Shown here: positions 1-10,071 of the stretch, piece by piece
Numbering within the stretch: position 1 is the first letter of the stretch
How the letters are laid out: each line of letters starts with the position of its first letter
From: Rhizomys pruinosus
Taxonomy: Eukaryota > Chordata > Mammalia > Rodentia > Spalacidae
Direction: 5' to 3'
NCBI GenBank assembly: GCA_009823505.1
Contig: VZQC01003052.1
Coordinates: 2,954,701-3,018,700 of the forward strand
Length of the DNA stretch: 64,000 bases
Notes under the pieces: generated by a model
Database searches by the model: none
The model's input: only the letters and a program-made list of their open reading frames with translations
What the model was told of the DNA's origin: nothing
Made by a program: the position numbers and the translations under genes

Positions 1-710
1 TCGAAACATTTTTTCAAGTATTGCATGGTTTTGAACACTGAGAGAGCTGAGGCTGTAAGGAATGGTTCACCAGCCACTTAGCAGTGGAGTCCAAGTCTTT
101 CCCTTTCAGTCCCAGACTCCATATGTACAAGTGGTGGTTGAACAACGATATCCTCAGCCTAAGCAGCAACTGGTCCTCTGTGCTGATGTGTCCTTTGGAG
201 AGCCCTGAAAGCCACTTTCAGTTCATGTTCCTCTAAAGGAAAAGAAAAATAATGAGCAGAAAAAAAACCCTAGGAAATTAAGTTTCCAAACTGAGAAATT
301 ATATTTATTAGCTGCCTAGGAGTCTTAGAGTGTTTTAAATACAAACTAGGGAGATTTTTGAATGATGGCGAGAGCGTATAGAGTCCATGTTGGCATTGTT
401 GTTACGCCTGCTTCTCTTGTTCTTTACGGGGAGACCAATCCTATGGCCTGTCTTGATTGCCTTGGAAAGATACTTTCAAAATTTACAAGAACATTCTACC
501 TGTAAAATAGCCTAACCGAGGTGCACTACCAGGGTCTATGTGCCTTCAAGTGAAATGTAATAGATCTCATGTTTGTTATTTCCTGTTATCTTTTGATATT
601 TTTGGTGGTACAATGATAGAGAGTAAAACTGTTGAGGTCATTTATTGCTGAAATGTTTAATATGATCATTGCCCCAAGTAAACTGGACAGTGCCAAAAAG
701 TATACACAAC
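1..710. other. Single-copy sequence, nothing recognised
   Basis: I see no SINE, LTR or microsatellite here and no long coding frame that is not interrupted. It is AT-rich and looks like ordinary non-coding DNA. Confidence 0.5.
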
Positions 711-722
711 TAAAGATAACAC

Positions 723-926
723 GGGGCTGGAGAGATGGCTCAGCGGTTAAGAGCACCAATTGTTCATCACCCACATGGTGGCTAAGAACCATCTTTATTT
801 CCAGTTCCAGGGGAATCCGACGCCCTCTTCTGACCTCTGAGGCATTGCACGACATGGGTGCACAGACCTACATGTGGACAGTACACTCATACACACATAA
901 AAAAAATGAATTAATTAAAAAATGTT
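723..926 (+). mobile_element. B2 SINE lacking its B-box region
   Basis: The head 'ggctggagagatgg' with the A-box region is followed after 'gagcaccaattg' directly by 'cacccacatgg', so about 30 bases that normally contain the internal pol III B box are missing. The B2 body ('ccaggggaatccgacg', 'cattgcacgacatggg') and an A-rich tail follow. It is flanked by a 12-bp target duplication, 'taaagataacac' (711-722 and 927-938). Confidence 0.93.
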
Positions 927-1227
927 TAAAGATAACACAACCTCCCCATTTAATGCACAGATTTTCAAACATTCAATATAAAATTTAACACTTATTTCTA
1001 GAAGAAATCACATTGTCTTTGTCATCTTTCTTTATCAATATATTCTCAAAAGTCTTCTGTTAAGACATTTATCTATTTTAACCTTTTAAAATTGTCTTCC
1101 CTATTATAACATCCTATCCCATTTCATTTCATAGAAGGCATTTCATTTGAGCAATTTTTCACTGATGAACTTTTACATTCTTTTCAAATTTTTTATACTG
1201 AAAAATTTATCTATATGTATTTCACCA

Positions 1228-1365
1228 ACTGAGACAGGGTCTCCCTGTAACCCCAGCTGTCCTGGAACTCACTTCGTAGACCAGGCTGGCCTTGAGACTC
1301 ACAGAGATCAGCCTGCCTCTGCCTCCCAAGTGCTAGGATTAAAGGCGTGCACCACCACGCCTGGC
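1228..1365 (-). mobile_element. B1 SINE, antisense
   Basis: Reading + it starts 'gagacagggtctccctgtaa' and ends 'caccaccacgcctggc', the reverse complement of a nearly full B1. It adjoins the next B2. Confidence 0.93.
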
Positions 1366-1388
1366 AGGATTTTCATTCTTTTAAAAAA

Positions 1389-1594
1389 TATTATTTTTAT
1401 TTTAGGGTATAAGGGTATTCTCTGTACATGTGTAAGTGCACTCGTGTTGTGCAGTACACATGGAGGTCAGAAGAAGGTGTTGGATTCCTCTGTAACCAGA
1501 GTTATGGATGGTTGTTAGCCACCATGTGGATGCTGGGAATTGAACCTGTGTCCTCTACAAGAGCAGCCCGTGCTCTTAACCACTCTCCAGCCCC
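1389..1594 (-). mobile_element. B2 SINE, antisense
   Basis: The T-rich tail lies at the left and the head 'cactctccagcccc' at the right, with 'ggtcagaagaaggtgttgg' between. Related flanks 'aggattttcattctt' and 'aggatttctacattctt' look like a decayed target duplication, so this is an older copy. Confidence 0.9.
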
Positions 1595-1656
1595 AGGATT
1601 TCTACATTCTTATACTCCTTGGTTAATCACAACTAAATTTTCTTTAGAAAAGTTTT

Positions 1657-1883
1657 TTTAAATTTTTTATTTATTATTTTTTATGTGTATGAATGTACTG
1701 TCTGCATGTAGATTGGTGTACCCTGTTCGTGCAATGCTGCAGACATCAGAAGAGGGTGTCAGATTCCCCTGGAACTGGAGTCAAAGACGGTTCTTAGCCG
1801 CCTTGTGGGTGCTGGGAATCGAACCTGGGTCTTCCACAGGAGCAGTCAGTGCTCTTAACCACTGAGCCATCTCCCCAGCCCCC
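1657..1883 (-). mobile_element. B2 SINE, antisense, with target duplication
   Basis: Full-length B2 from T-rich tail to 'gagccatctccccagccc'. It is flanked by the exact 12-bp duplication 'tagaaaagtttt' (1645-1656 and 1884-1895). Confidence 0.95.
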
Positions 1884-1994
1884 TAGAAAAGTTTTAAAGG
1901 AGCAGAAATAACTTTCTACTTTTGTGTAGACTGAAACAGAGATTCAATGGCTTTCTGAAGGTAATTCAGTCTTTCACTAAGGTATCACACCTGG

Positions 1995-2118
1995 TTTTTG
2001 TTTTTGTTTTTGGTCTTTTTGAGACAGGGTCTCCCTGTAGCTCTGGCTGTCCTGGAACTCACTATTGTAGACCAGGCTGGCCTTGAACTCACAAAGATCT
2101 GCCTGCCTCTGCCTCCCA
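1995..2118 (-). mobile_element. B1 SINE, antisense, head missing
   Basis: Has 'gagacagggtctccctgtag' and 'agaccaggctggccttgaac' but stops at 'tgcctctgcctccca', so about 35 bases of the 5' end of the B1 are absent. A (gttttt)n tail lies at the left. Confidence 0.9.
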
Positions 2119-2146
2119 CCTGTTTTAAAACATTGAGATGTTTTGG

Positions 2147-2391
2147 GGGCTGGAGAGGTAGCTCAGCAGTTAAGAGCACCAACTACTCTTGCAGAGGACT
2201 TGGGTTCGATTCCTACCACCCACATGGTGTCTAAGAACCGTCTTTAAGCTGGGTGTGGTGGCACAAGGCTTTAATCTTAGCACTCAGGAGGCAGAAGCAG
2301 GAGGATCTCTGTGAGCTCAAGGTCAGCCTGGTCTACAGAGTGAGTTCCAGGCCAGCTGGGGCTATAGGGAGACCTTGTCTCAAAAAAAAAA
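2147..2391 (+). mobile_element. Composite B2-B1 SINE inserted as one unit
   Basis: The first 100 bases are a B2 head with both pol III boxes, up to 'aagaaccgtctttaa'. From about 2248 the sequence becomes a complete B1 ('gctgggtgtggtggcac' to 'accttgtctcaaaa') with a poly-A tail. One 9-bp target duplication, 'atgttttgg' (2138-2146 and 2392-2400), encloses both halves, so they were retrotransposed together. The same junction recurs at 30066-30328. Confidence 0.88.
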
Positions 2392-2400
2392 ATGTTTTGG

Positions 2401-2643
2401 CTTGAGAAATCCATCAAAACCACTTAACCCACTGATCTTAATTTTGTAGGCAGACTGAAGAAGTAAGGTGTGAAGATCTTGAAGATCTTGAGCCCACAGT
2501 CCTTTGAGTGGTGGATGACACCTGTAATTTGACGTAGAGTCATCTGCCAAGAGAGCAATTAGCTCTAGATTTTCTTTAATGGCTTTCTATTTTTTTGGTA
2601 AACAACTTCTTTTATCTTAAATTTAAGAATTATACCACGAAGA
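2401..2643. other. Single-copy spacer
   Basis: No repeat or coding frame recognised between two SINEs. It carries a short direct repeat 'gatcttgaagatcttga' near 2475. Confidence 0.4.
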
Positions 2644-2830
2644 AGCCAGGCATGCTGCTGCACACCATTAAAATCAGCACTTGGGAGGCAGAGGCAGGCG
2701 TATCATTGTGAGATGGAGACCAGCCTGGTCTACATAATGCATTCCAGGACAGCCTCTAGGTAAGAGAGACCTTGTCTCAAAAAGGCAAAACAAACAAATA
2801 AACAACAACAACAACAACAACAACAAAAAC
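2644..2830 (+). mobile_element. Older B1 SINE with (CAA)n tail
   Basis: 'agccaggcatgctgctgcac' through 'ccttgtctcaaaaaggc' is a diverged sense B1. Its A-rich tail has become a (CAA)n run at about 2802-2825. Confidence 0.88.
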
Positions 2831-3525
2831 ATGAAGACCACGATCAGGATATAAATGGGATCTCATGTCCTATGTCTTTGGATAGATTTCATTTGTTGTA
2901 GTTGTTTGTGTTTCTCTTTCAGTCTCTTTAGGTTTTAAGTAAGTGCCAGCATTCCTCTTTAGACATTTCTTTTTTGACTTCTGTGTGGCTAGTGGCAGGC
3001 ACTCCCTAGTGACCACTAGGCGTCAGACTTCTCCACCTCTGTCCTAATTGTGCTGCTTGTTCAGTAATTAACTCATTTGCTCAGAGTCATGAGCTCTTTA
3101 TCTACGGGGATGTCTTTGTCATGACATGAATATGGCCATTATGATGCAGAACTCTAGCAGACTTCAGCAGCACTGATTAAGTCTGGTTGTCTCCTAGTTA
3201 CTAGCTTTCAGCAGAGCTTCCCATCCCAAAACCCAGGGCTTCCACCAAGGAAGAGATAGGAGGAAGACCAATGACCCACCCACCTTCTATTCCTAGAGGA
3301 AGCCACAAAATTCCACTACCTGTCCCTGTATTGCATAGCTAGACACCCTGTTTTTGCTCATGGGATGCTGGTGTGGGATGCTCGGAGCACTGCTCCTTAT
3401 TGTCTTAAGAAAGACTTGCTGACACTGTCAGTAGCAGGTCAGCACTCTATGTGTCTCATGAGTTGAAATAGAACAACATATCACCAGCAATTCATTCAGT
3501 GTCCTTTGTACAAAGGGCACTGCAC
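2831..3525. other. Single-copy sequence left of the provirus
   Basis: No repeat family or coding exon recognised. It ends at the 6-bp target duplication of the retroviral insertion. Confidence 0.45.
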
Positions 3526-3531
3526 GAAAGG

Positions 3532-3926
3532 TGTATTCACCCTGACCTGCAGGGTTTTCAGCTAGGGTCCGGGGAGAGAATAACCTGAATTAAGAGACAA
3601 AAAACCAAACACAAGGAGAAGACCAGGTCTATATTCTGATCGAGGTCTCATTGTCTTTATTGCTTGCAGAGTTTATATGGACAAGGGAGCGGGAAATTTG
3701 TGGCGGGAAAGGGGGCAGGCACAGTTCAGGGAGAGGGTACATTTGGAGAAGTGCCAGGCACTCACAATTCTTGGCACTCGTAAATTTCTGAGATAAGCAA
3801 ATTCCTGAGGTAAGTAAGCTGGCTTGTAAATTCCTGAGGTAAGTAAACTGCGTTGGTGAACTCATGAGATAAGCAGGTTAGTAATTTTCTGAGAGCATGT
3901 ATGTCTGACAGCTTTGGCTCCCAGCA
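3532..3926 (-). repeat. 3' LTR of the ERVK-like element
   Basis: 395 bp with TG...CA ends on either strand. On the minus strand a TATA-like 'atataaac' (about 3671-3678) is followed shortly by AATAAA (complement at 3656-3661), the U3-R layout of a short LTR. The U3 has a direct repeat of 'aaattcctgaggtaagtaa', possibly enhancer repeats. Confidence 0.94.
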
Positions 3927-3942
3927 TCTCCTCCCTTCTTTT
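3927..3942 (-). promoter_or_regulatory. Polypurine tract of the retroelement
   Basis: On the minus strand it reads 'aaaagaagggaggaga' and directly abuts the 3' LTR, as the plus-strand DNA primer should. Confidence 0.8.
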
Positions 3943-4599
3943 ATACAAAAAGAGGGGGAGCCCCACTTGTAAAGGTGGGTTTTAATAAATTGGGCTGTAA
4001 ACTTTATTTTTTCACTAAGGCCAATTAATATTCAAGAATCCCAACCATGAAGTAAGCTGATTGTCAAGTATAAGCAATGAATGTAACATTCATGTAAAAC
4101 CAATTTGCAAGTATCTATGTTTATATGTTGAACAACCCAAGGTTCCCATAGTCCAATTGGAGAAGCTTGTATGCACAAGCATGTTGATCAATTAAGAGTC
4201 CAGTCCATATTGTTGTAGTCTCACAATTCACCCCAGTCTCTCCGCAGCCCTTACATTCTACCACGCCTCCTCTTCCGCAAGTTGTTCCCTAGGCTTTGGG
4301 AGAGGGGAGGGGCACAGTGGGTGAGAAGCAAAGCAGTGTTTTCTCTGGGGATGTAATTTTTGACTCTAGTCAGGTTGTTTCCCTTCATGGGTTGACAGCT
4401 TATCCAGGGTACCTTTTTAGTCCTATTAACAAAGCACAAGCAATTAGATGTACAGGCATTTAAACAATATTATTATGGCAAGCTAAGCTGTGAGCATAGA
4501 CACAGATGTTTGGATGGTATGTTAATCCACAAGCTGTGGTTTTTCTATAAAAGATGACAAGTTTTTATTGTGGCTCATATAATCTCCTAACCACTAGAG

Positions 4600-5040
4600 G
4601 ACATAAGCTTATGGCATCAGCCATGAATTATTCCTCCAAGGAGAGAGCTAATAGCCAATTAGATTTGGGATATGTATAGACACATGGCTGCCACTGTTGC
4701 ACAGTATCTCCAGGCAGTTGAGGTGTAGCTGATACTGACACAGGAGTCTTGCTTGATTCAAGGAGACCAATATTTTGCTTTATCACATTAGTGGCCTTTG
4801 GTAATGCTCTCTGGCATTTCAGCGGCCAACTGCACATTAGCAAGTGATGTCTCAAAATATTTTTTCATGCTTACACCAGGTCTTCGACAACAGGGACTTA
4901 CCACCTTTCTCCTTGCAGATATCCCATTTTTTATAGGCAAGGGCCTTTATAATTTGGGGGGCTTGGATCCCCCAGCCAACATCTCCTTGGCAGAACAATC
5001 CATTGTTGCCATCAGGGCTTTCCTGTATTAACATATTGTG
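4600..5040 (-). pseudogene. Unassigned open stretches in the retroelement interior
   Basis: Two short minus-strand frames (60 and 75 codons) overlap here, the upstream one with a run of cysteines and tryptophans. They might be remains of a 3' retroviral gene, but I see no motif that assigns them to env or pol. Confidence 0.25.
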
Positions 5041-7670
5041 CTCAATTGTACCACTTATAAATTACATTTATATTTGGCTCTAGATAGAGTATTATCTTTG
5101 TACAGTTTTTATGTCTATCAATCAATTAAAGAAGGTAGTTATACCTGTTTTATAAGCATTTACCATTATAGCAGTTGGTTCTAATTTACAGTTGGGGAAT
5201 GACTTTATTACCATCATATTTTTCTTTTTTATATAAAGGTGAGAGGTAGAAAGGTTTCTCAGCATCTGGAAGGTAAACTTCATTAGATCACATTATAAAC
5301 AGTTATCCCAAATAGAATTTAGAGAGATGTTCAGTGTCTGTGACTCAGGCAATCTGAGGTTTCTTTTTCTTTAATGTTCAGATGGGTCAGCCTCTCTGCT
5401 GGCATTTCTCAGTCCATCTTGCAGTCAAAGATTGTGTATTTTCAGGCATTTAGGTTGGTGTTTTTACCTGTGAGAACATACAAATCTCCTTCCATTGTTA
5501 GTTTCAAGATTTTAAAATTAAAAATTTATCAAAAAGTTTGGAATATAGAGGGAATATTATACCACCTCCCTCTTTTTTGATCAATAGATGACTAAATTGT
5601 ATTACAAATACCCATAAACAGGAACCAAGGTGTAAGTTTTCATCAAATCAGTTTATCATTGACTGTATGCTTATTTGGGAAGTGAACTCAGACTTAATTT
5701 CTTTAAATTATCCTACAAGTAAAGGAAAAATGTTATAAGGTGATACTGTATAACACAGGAAAATACAGAGACCATTTGTGTGCCTTAACCCCAAAGCCAT
5801 TGTTGGAAATTCAATACAGATTACAAATAAAACAATTAACATCTTATTTTTCCAATTAGTTTAAATGTATTACCATTTTAAACTGTAAACCTTACAAGGT
5901 GGATTATAATAGCTGTCTTTTTCCAAGTTCTTGGCCTTTTCTAGGCCTGGCATGAAAGCCTACTTTAAAGATTTTTTAATATCTAGCTCTTAATAAATTT
6001 TTTTTTATACCTTTTATTTTTTATTTTCAAATATCCAAAAACTTATTAACACTTTAATACACTGAAAATCTGGTTGCATCTTTGTTTTAGATGTTGAAAG
6101 AGTGTAACCAGTGTAGATTTATTATTTTAAATTTTTTGATAGATAACCCATAACCTTTGTTGAAATTGAACTATGTTTTGGCTGATTAATATAAATTTGC
6201 GTCTTAAGATGGAAGGGCCAGTTCCAGCTTAGAGGCAATGTTTTTATTTTATCATGTCTGTTAACATAATATACTTAGAACACAAAAAGTACACTCATCC
6301 ATACACACGTGTGCGCGCACATACATACATACACACATACATAAGAAAGATTTGTTAGGTTGACCTGTAAGAGAAAAAAATCCATATTAAAGTAGACAGG
6401 TCAAAGTTGTTTGTAGTCTTGGAATGTTCCATGTTGTCTTACTATTAAGGACTTTGGAAGAATAATAATTATTTATAATTATAACAACTATAAGCATTAT
6501 TAATTATTATTATCAATAATTACTATTAACCATTATTAGTCACAGTAATCACTAATAATTATCATTAATAATTGTCAATAATAGCCAACAATGAATAATT
6601 TGCCATTTGACTGCATTTTTATCAATTGTTATTAATAATTATATCCAATAACAATAACTGTAACCATCAATAACGATTACTAATAATAATTAACAACAAT
6701 CTATCAAGCTCACCAGAATTGGTTTCACTTGGGCTGTTCTCATGTGGTCTCTAGAAATGAAACCTAATTTTTCTTAAAAATGTTAAAAGTGACGTGTCAA
6801 GTATAATAAATATATAGCAGTGTTATAGAAGCTAATGTACCAACAGGAAGTTACAATAAACATACAAGAAATTAAAGACTAGATCTGTAACACATCTAAG
6901 GAAAACAAAAGGTATGTTTTACTTTAAGTGTAAAATAGTCTTTAAAAGTGATCAGTACTTTATGTTCACACTTATACACAAGGTTTTAGAACTTAGTTTT
7001 GGTGATGGCAATTTATAAAAGTTGTACTGAACAGAGGCACAGACATACATTGTTATCATATATAGATATACACACATTGGAGAAAACATCATATACTGTC
7101 CATCAATGGTCTGATAGATTTTTAATATGTTGTTACAGAGCTGTTAACAGTATCACCCACATAGATACACAATTTATCTATACATTTATGTAAGAGATTT
7201 TTATCCTAGTGGTTGTATTGCATAAACTCACATACTTTGTTGTAAAACAGCTTGAAAGGAAACTGAAGTTAGAATATGTGCAACTTTAAAAGTTTAATTT
7301 GGAGATTAAATCCAGTCTTAACAGATAACAAATAAAACCTTTAGAAAACCAGTTTAGAATTTTTTGTAGGAACTTAGGAACCCGGGTTCAAATTAGGCCT
7401 TTGAAAAAGTTTAAGAGGCATGCCAAAAGTAAACTTAATTTATGTGCACAATATAGAATGAAAGAACTTTGAAGTGGCCACTTTTAACAGAAACCAACAC
7501 AGAAGAACGCACATGACACAAATCTCAGACACATGAGAGAACAGTTAACACACAGACAGCTAGCATGGACATATGACATTTTTTAGTTAACTCCATTAGA
7601 ATACTTTTGTACTCAAAGTCACCAAATGTTGGATTGATTTACTAAATGTCTGTTTCACCTTAACTAACAG
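5041..7670. other. AT-rich non-coding interior of the retroelement
   Basis: About 2.6 kb without a long frame on either strand. I found no reverse-transcriptase YxDD or integrase-type zinc-binding motif by eye. It includes a purine/pyrimidine alternating 'cacacgtgtgcgcgcac' at about 6304 and an ATT/AAT-rich block at 6455-6700. Confidence 0.6.
6455..6700. repeat. Degenerate ATT/AAT-rich block
   Basis: Repeated 'taataatt', 'attaatta' and 'caataa' words with irregular spacing, much simpler than the sequence around it. It is probably an old expanded trinucleotide tract. Confidence 0.7.
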
Positions 7671-7675
7671 TTATG

Positions 7676-8008
7676 TTAAGCAGGGCCTGCTGCCTGGCAT
7701 CTTAATATGATGGATTTTGTATTTTCCTCTTTTTCCCTGGCTATCGACTTACCTGGTCTTTCCGTCTGGTTCTGTCTCTCCCTTATCAGAGTTTGGAGGC
7801 ATAGCCTCGTTAAAATCTTTCTCGGTGGTTTTGGAATGGGATTGGGTAACTGAAATAAGGGAACAGTGGCTTGTCTAGTCATTTTTTCTAAGTCAGATTG
7901 AGTGTTGAGCACTGGAGAGCAAAAAGGGGGCTGACAGGCTTTGCCTGGGGCGTTTGGGGACAGAGCCAGTAGCAGTGATGTGCTCCGAACAGCCGCCTCC
8001 TCCTCCAT
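7676..8008 (-). pseudogene. Probable mid-gag remnant
   Basis: A 110-codon minus-strand frame downstream of the gag start in the element, rich in proline and basic residues (for example 'QLPNPIPKPPRKIL'). Position and composition suit the linker between matrix and capsid of a betaretroviral Gag, but there is no capsid homology after it. Assignment is by context only. Confidence 0.35.
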
Positions 8009-8215
8009 GCAGCCAAAGCGGCGCGCGGCGGGGAGGGGGGGTTTGTCGGAGGCACAGTTGCAGAGGCGGGCTCTCCCAGATCCTGCATTGAGATGGAAAT
8101 AGAATCACAAACTGAGGGGGGCCGAGACTGTTCTTTTAAAGCCTTTTTTCCCTTTAACTACTTCTTGGAGGTCTGGCCATTTGTTTGAAACCTTGAGGAC
8201 ATCATGAATTAAATT

Positions 8216-8464
8216 TCAATAGGAAAACGCCTGAACAGGTATTTTTTCTGGACCAAAGGTTTTATAGAAATCCTGTAGGCAGTCTCTCACTCGGTACCAT
8301 CTTTTTTCATCAATGGTTCCTTCTCCGGGGAACCAAGGGCAAACATCAAAAATGAAGGCAAAAAATTTCTCAAGGTCCTTTTTCTTAACTCTAATTCCTC
8401 GCATCCTGAGTGACTCCTTAAGACCCTTTAAAAATAAACCATGTTTGTCCAATGTCTGTCCCAT
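8216..8464 (-). pseudogene. gag: Gag matrix domain, truncated by a stop codon
   Basis: An 82-codon frame beginning with Met-Gly (an N-myristoylation signal) and carrying '[11 protein letters not shown]' and '[19 protein letters not shown]', the pattern of betaretrovirus (Mason-Pfizer-like) matrix proteins that bind the plasma membrane during assembly. A TGA stops the frame just after 'VQAFSY', where this family usually has tryptophan, far short of a full Gag. Matrix-like sequence continues for a short way after the stop and then fades. The start is the first ATG after the leader. No functional Gag can be made from this copy as written. Confidence 0.85.
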
Positions 8465-8582
8465 AGTTCCTTCTTTCCTGAGGGATCTTTTACTGAACTC
8501 TGTTTCTTAACCCTGTCCTTGTGTTTTGAGGGTTCACTGACCCTGTATGTAAACAATTTTCCGTTTACTGAGTTTTTTGTCC

Positions 8583-8584
8583 CA

Positions 8585-8611
<27 letters not shown>
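8583..8611 (-). repeat. Poly-A run (minus strand) in the retroelement leader
   Basis: About 27 uninterrupted T on the + strand, which is A in the element's sense, between the leader repeats and the gag start. This is unusual inside a retroviral leader and may mark an old junction. Confidence 0.8.
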
Positions 8612-8615
<4 letters not shown>

Positions 8616-8617
8616 CG

Positions 8618-8815
8618 CGTGACCTGTATTACAAGCAGGTGCCTGCAGTGGTCACTATGCGGATCTGTCTCACCTAATGGGTGGCGATCCAATGAAAAAC
8701 CAACCGCGTAATTCGCCGCTCTATACTCACCTCGTGATCTGTATTACAGGCGGGTTACTCCTGCAGTGATCACCATGCGAATCTTCACTCACCGGATCGG
8801 TGGCGATTCAGTGAA
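8618..8815 (-). repeat. Leader tandem duplication
   Basis: Two diverged copies of about 80 bp (8618-8696 and 8733-8815; period 115) share 'ctgtattaca', 'cctgcagtg' and 'ggtggcgat'. They sit between primer site and gag, where packaging signals normally lie. Confidence 0.75.
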
Positions 8816-8864
8816 GGGCCCTTTCTGTTGTGAGCGGCGTTCAGGTCAGCTCTCGTACCCCAAG

Positions 8865-8883
8865 CCCCACACGCTGGGCGCCA
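8865..8883 (-). promoter_or_regulatory. Primer-binding site, lysine-tRNA type
   Basis: Minus strand reads 'tggcgcccagcgtgtgggg', starting 2 nt after the 5' LTR. The first nine bases match the 3' end complement of tRNA-Lys, the primer of many betaretroviruses; the rest differs slightly. Confidence 0.75.
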
Positions 8884-8885
8884 TT

Positions 8886-9280
8886 TGTATTCACCCTGAC
8901 CTGCAGGGTTTTCAGCTAGGGTCCGGGGAGAGAATAACCTGAATTAAGAGACAAAAAACCAAACACAAGGAGAAGACCAGGTCTATAATCTGATCGAGGT
9001 CTCATTGTCTTTATTAGGTGCAGAGTTTATATGGACAAGGGAGCGGGAAATTTGTGGCGGGAAAGGGGGCAGGCACAGTTCAGGGAGAGGGTACATTTGG
9101 AGAAGTGCCAGGCACTCACAATTCTTGGCACTCGTAAATTTCTGAGATAAGCAAATTCCTGAGGTAAGTAAGCTGGCTTGTAAATTCCTGAGGTAAGTAA
9201 ACTGCATTGGTGAACTCATGAGATAAGCAGGTTAGTAATTTTCTGAGAGCATGTATGTCTGACAGCTTTGGCTCCCAGCA
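8886..9280 (-). repeat. 5' LTR of the ERVK-like element
   Basis: 395 bp, TG...CA, with 5 substitutions relative to the other LTR; three cluster just upstream of the polyadenylation signal ('ttgcttgc' versus 'ttaggtgc'). Polyadenylation signal complement at 9010-9015. Confidence 0.94.
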
Positions 9281-9286
9281 GAAAGG

Positions 9287-9647
9287 TCCAGAAAAAGATA
9301 CTTTTATTCACTTCGTTGACCAATTATTTACCAAGTATTAATTGAACACCTGGTGGGCATTGGGGATCTCTTGATGAAGAGAATCACATGAAGTTAATAC
9401 ATCAGTAGCATAGCTTGTACAATACAAGAAGACTTTGATATTGAACTCAAGTCCAGGATGCTTGATCCTTCCTTCCTTCCTTAGAAGAAAGAGGCTGTAA
9501 GAAGGGGATTAAGTCATGACCAATGTTTCCTAACCAAAATGGCTTTCCTCTGGAGCCCATATGGCTTTATGGCTTTCCTCTGGAGGACCTCAGTGTCACA
9601 CTCACACCTTTATCATTTTCCTATTCCCTTCTCATTCTGCCTGATAG

Positions 9648-9650
<3 letters not shown>
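9287..9650. other. Single-copy sequence right of the provirus
   Basis: No repeat family recognised except a short (cttc)n near 9469 and the local duplication 'atggctttcctctgga' (about 9539 and 9570). Confidence 0.4.

Positions 9651-9651
<1 letters not shown>

Positions 9652-9702
<51 letters not shown>
9652..9702. repeat. (GA)n microsatellite
   Basis: An uninterrupted GA run of about 50 bp. Confidence 0.95.
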
Positions 9703-9704
<2 letters not shown>

Positions 9705-9897
9705 AATAACCTCATTACAGATGTGGGAAGAACACATTTTCAAAGGACATATAAGGAAGCAGACCAAACAAGGATTCCATAAGTATATTGGGAGATCCCA
9801 TGAAAATGGTTTTCACTCCAGACACAGGTAACAACCCATGAATAGTGTATTTAATCAGGTACCTTAAACACAAATAGAATGATTAATGAATAAAGCT

Positions 9898-10071
9898 TCA
9901 TCGTGGTGGCACACGCCTTTAATCCTAGCACTTGGGAGGCAGAGGCAGGTGGATCTTTGTAAGTTCAAGGCCAGCCTGGTCTACAGAGGGAGTTCCAGGA
10001 CAGCTGGGGCTACAGGGAGACCCTGTCTCAAAAAAGACCAAAAAAATAAAATAAAATAAAATAAAATAAAA
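9898..10071 (+). mobile_element. B1 SINE
   Basis: Sense B1 from 'gtggtggcacacgcc' to 'accctgtctcaaaa' with an (AAAAT)n tail at 10045-10071. Confidence 0.94.

Larger units (their letters stand above)
3526..9286 (-). mobile_element. LTR retroelement (ERVK-like), minus strand, non-autonomous
   Basis: A complete LTR-to-LTR insertion of 5.75 kb with a 6-bp target duplication 'gaaagg' at 3526-3531 and 9281-9286, the size used by betaretrovirus-like elements. In minus-strand order: 5' LTR (8886-9280), primer site, leader, truncated gag start, about 4 kb of AT-rich interior without recognisable protease, polymerase or envelope, polypurine tract, 3' LTR (3532-3926). The LTRs differ at 5 of 395 positions by eye, so it is young. 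Lack of pol implies that it moved using enzymes made elsewhere, like mouse ETn; this is inference. The interior may hold a captured non-viral segment. Confidence 0.92.

Noticed and set aside
2155..2245. tRNA-gene-like sequences with A and B boxes at B2 heads throughout the window
   Set aside because: They are B2 SINE heads derived from a tRNA; they lack a proper acceptor stem and continue into B2 bodies and A-rich tails.
3629..9219. Near-identical 78-codon frames at 3629-3865 and 8983-9219
   Set aside because: They lie wholly in the two LTRs and are explained by LTR duplication; no LTR-encoded protein is supported.
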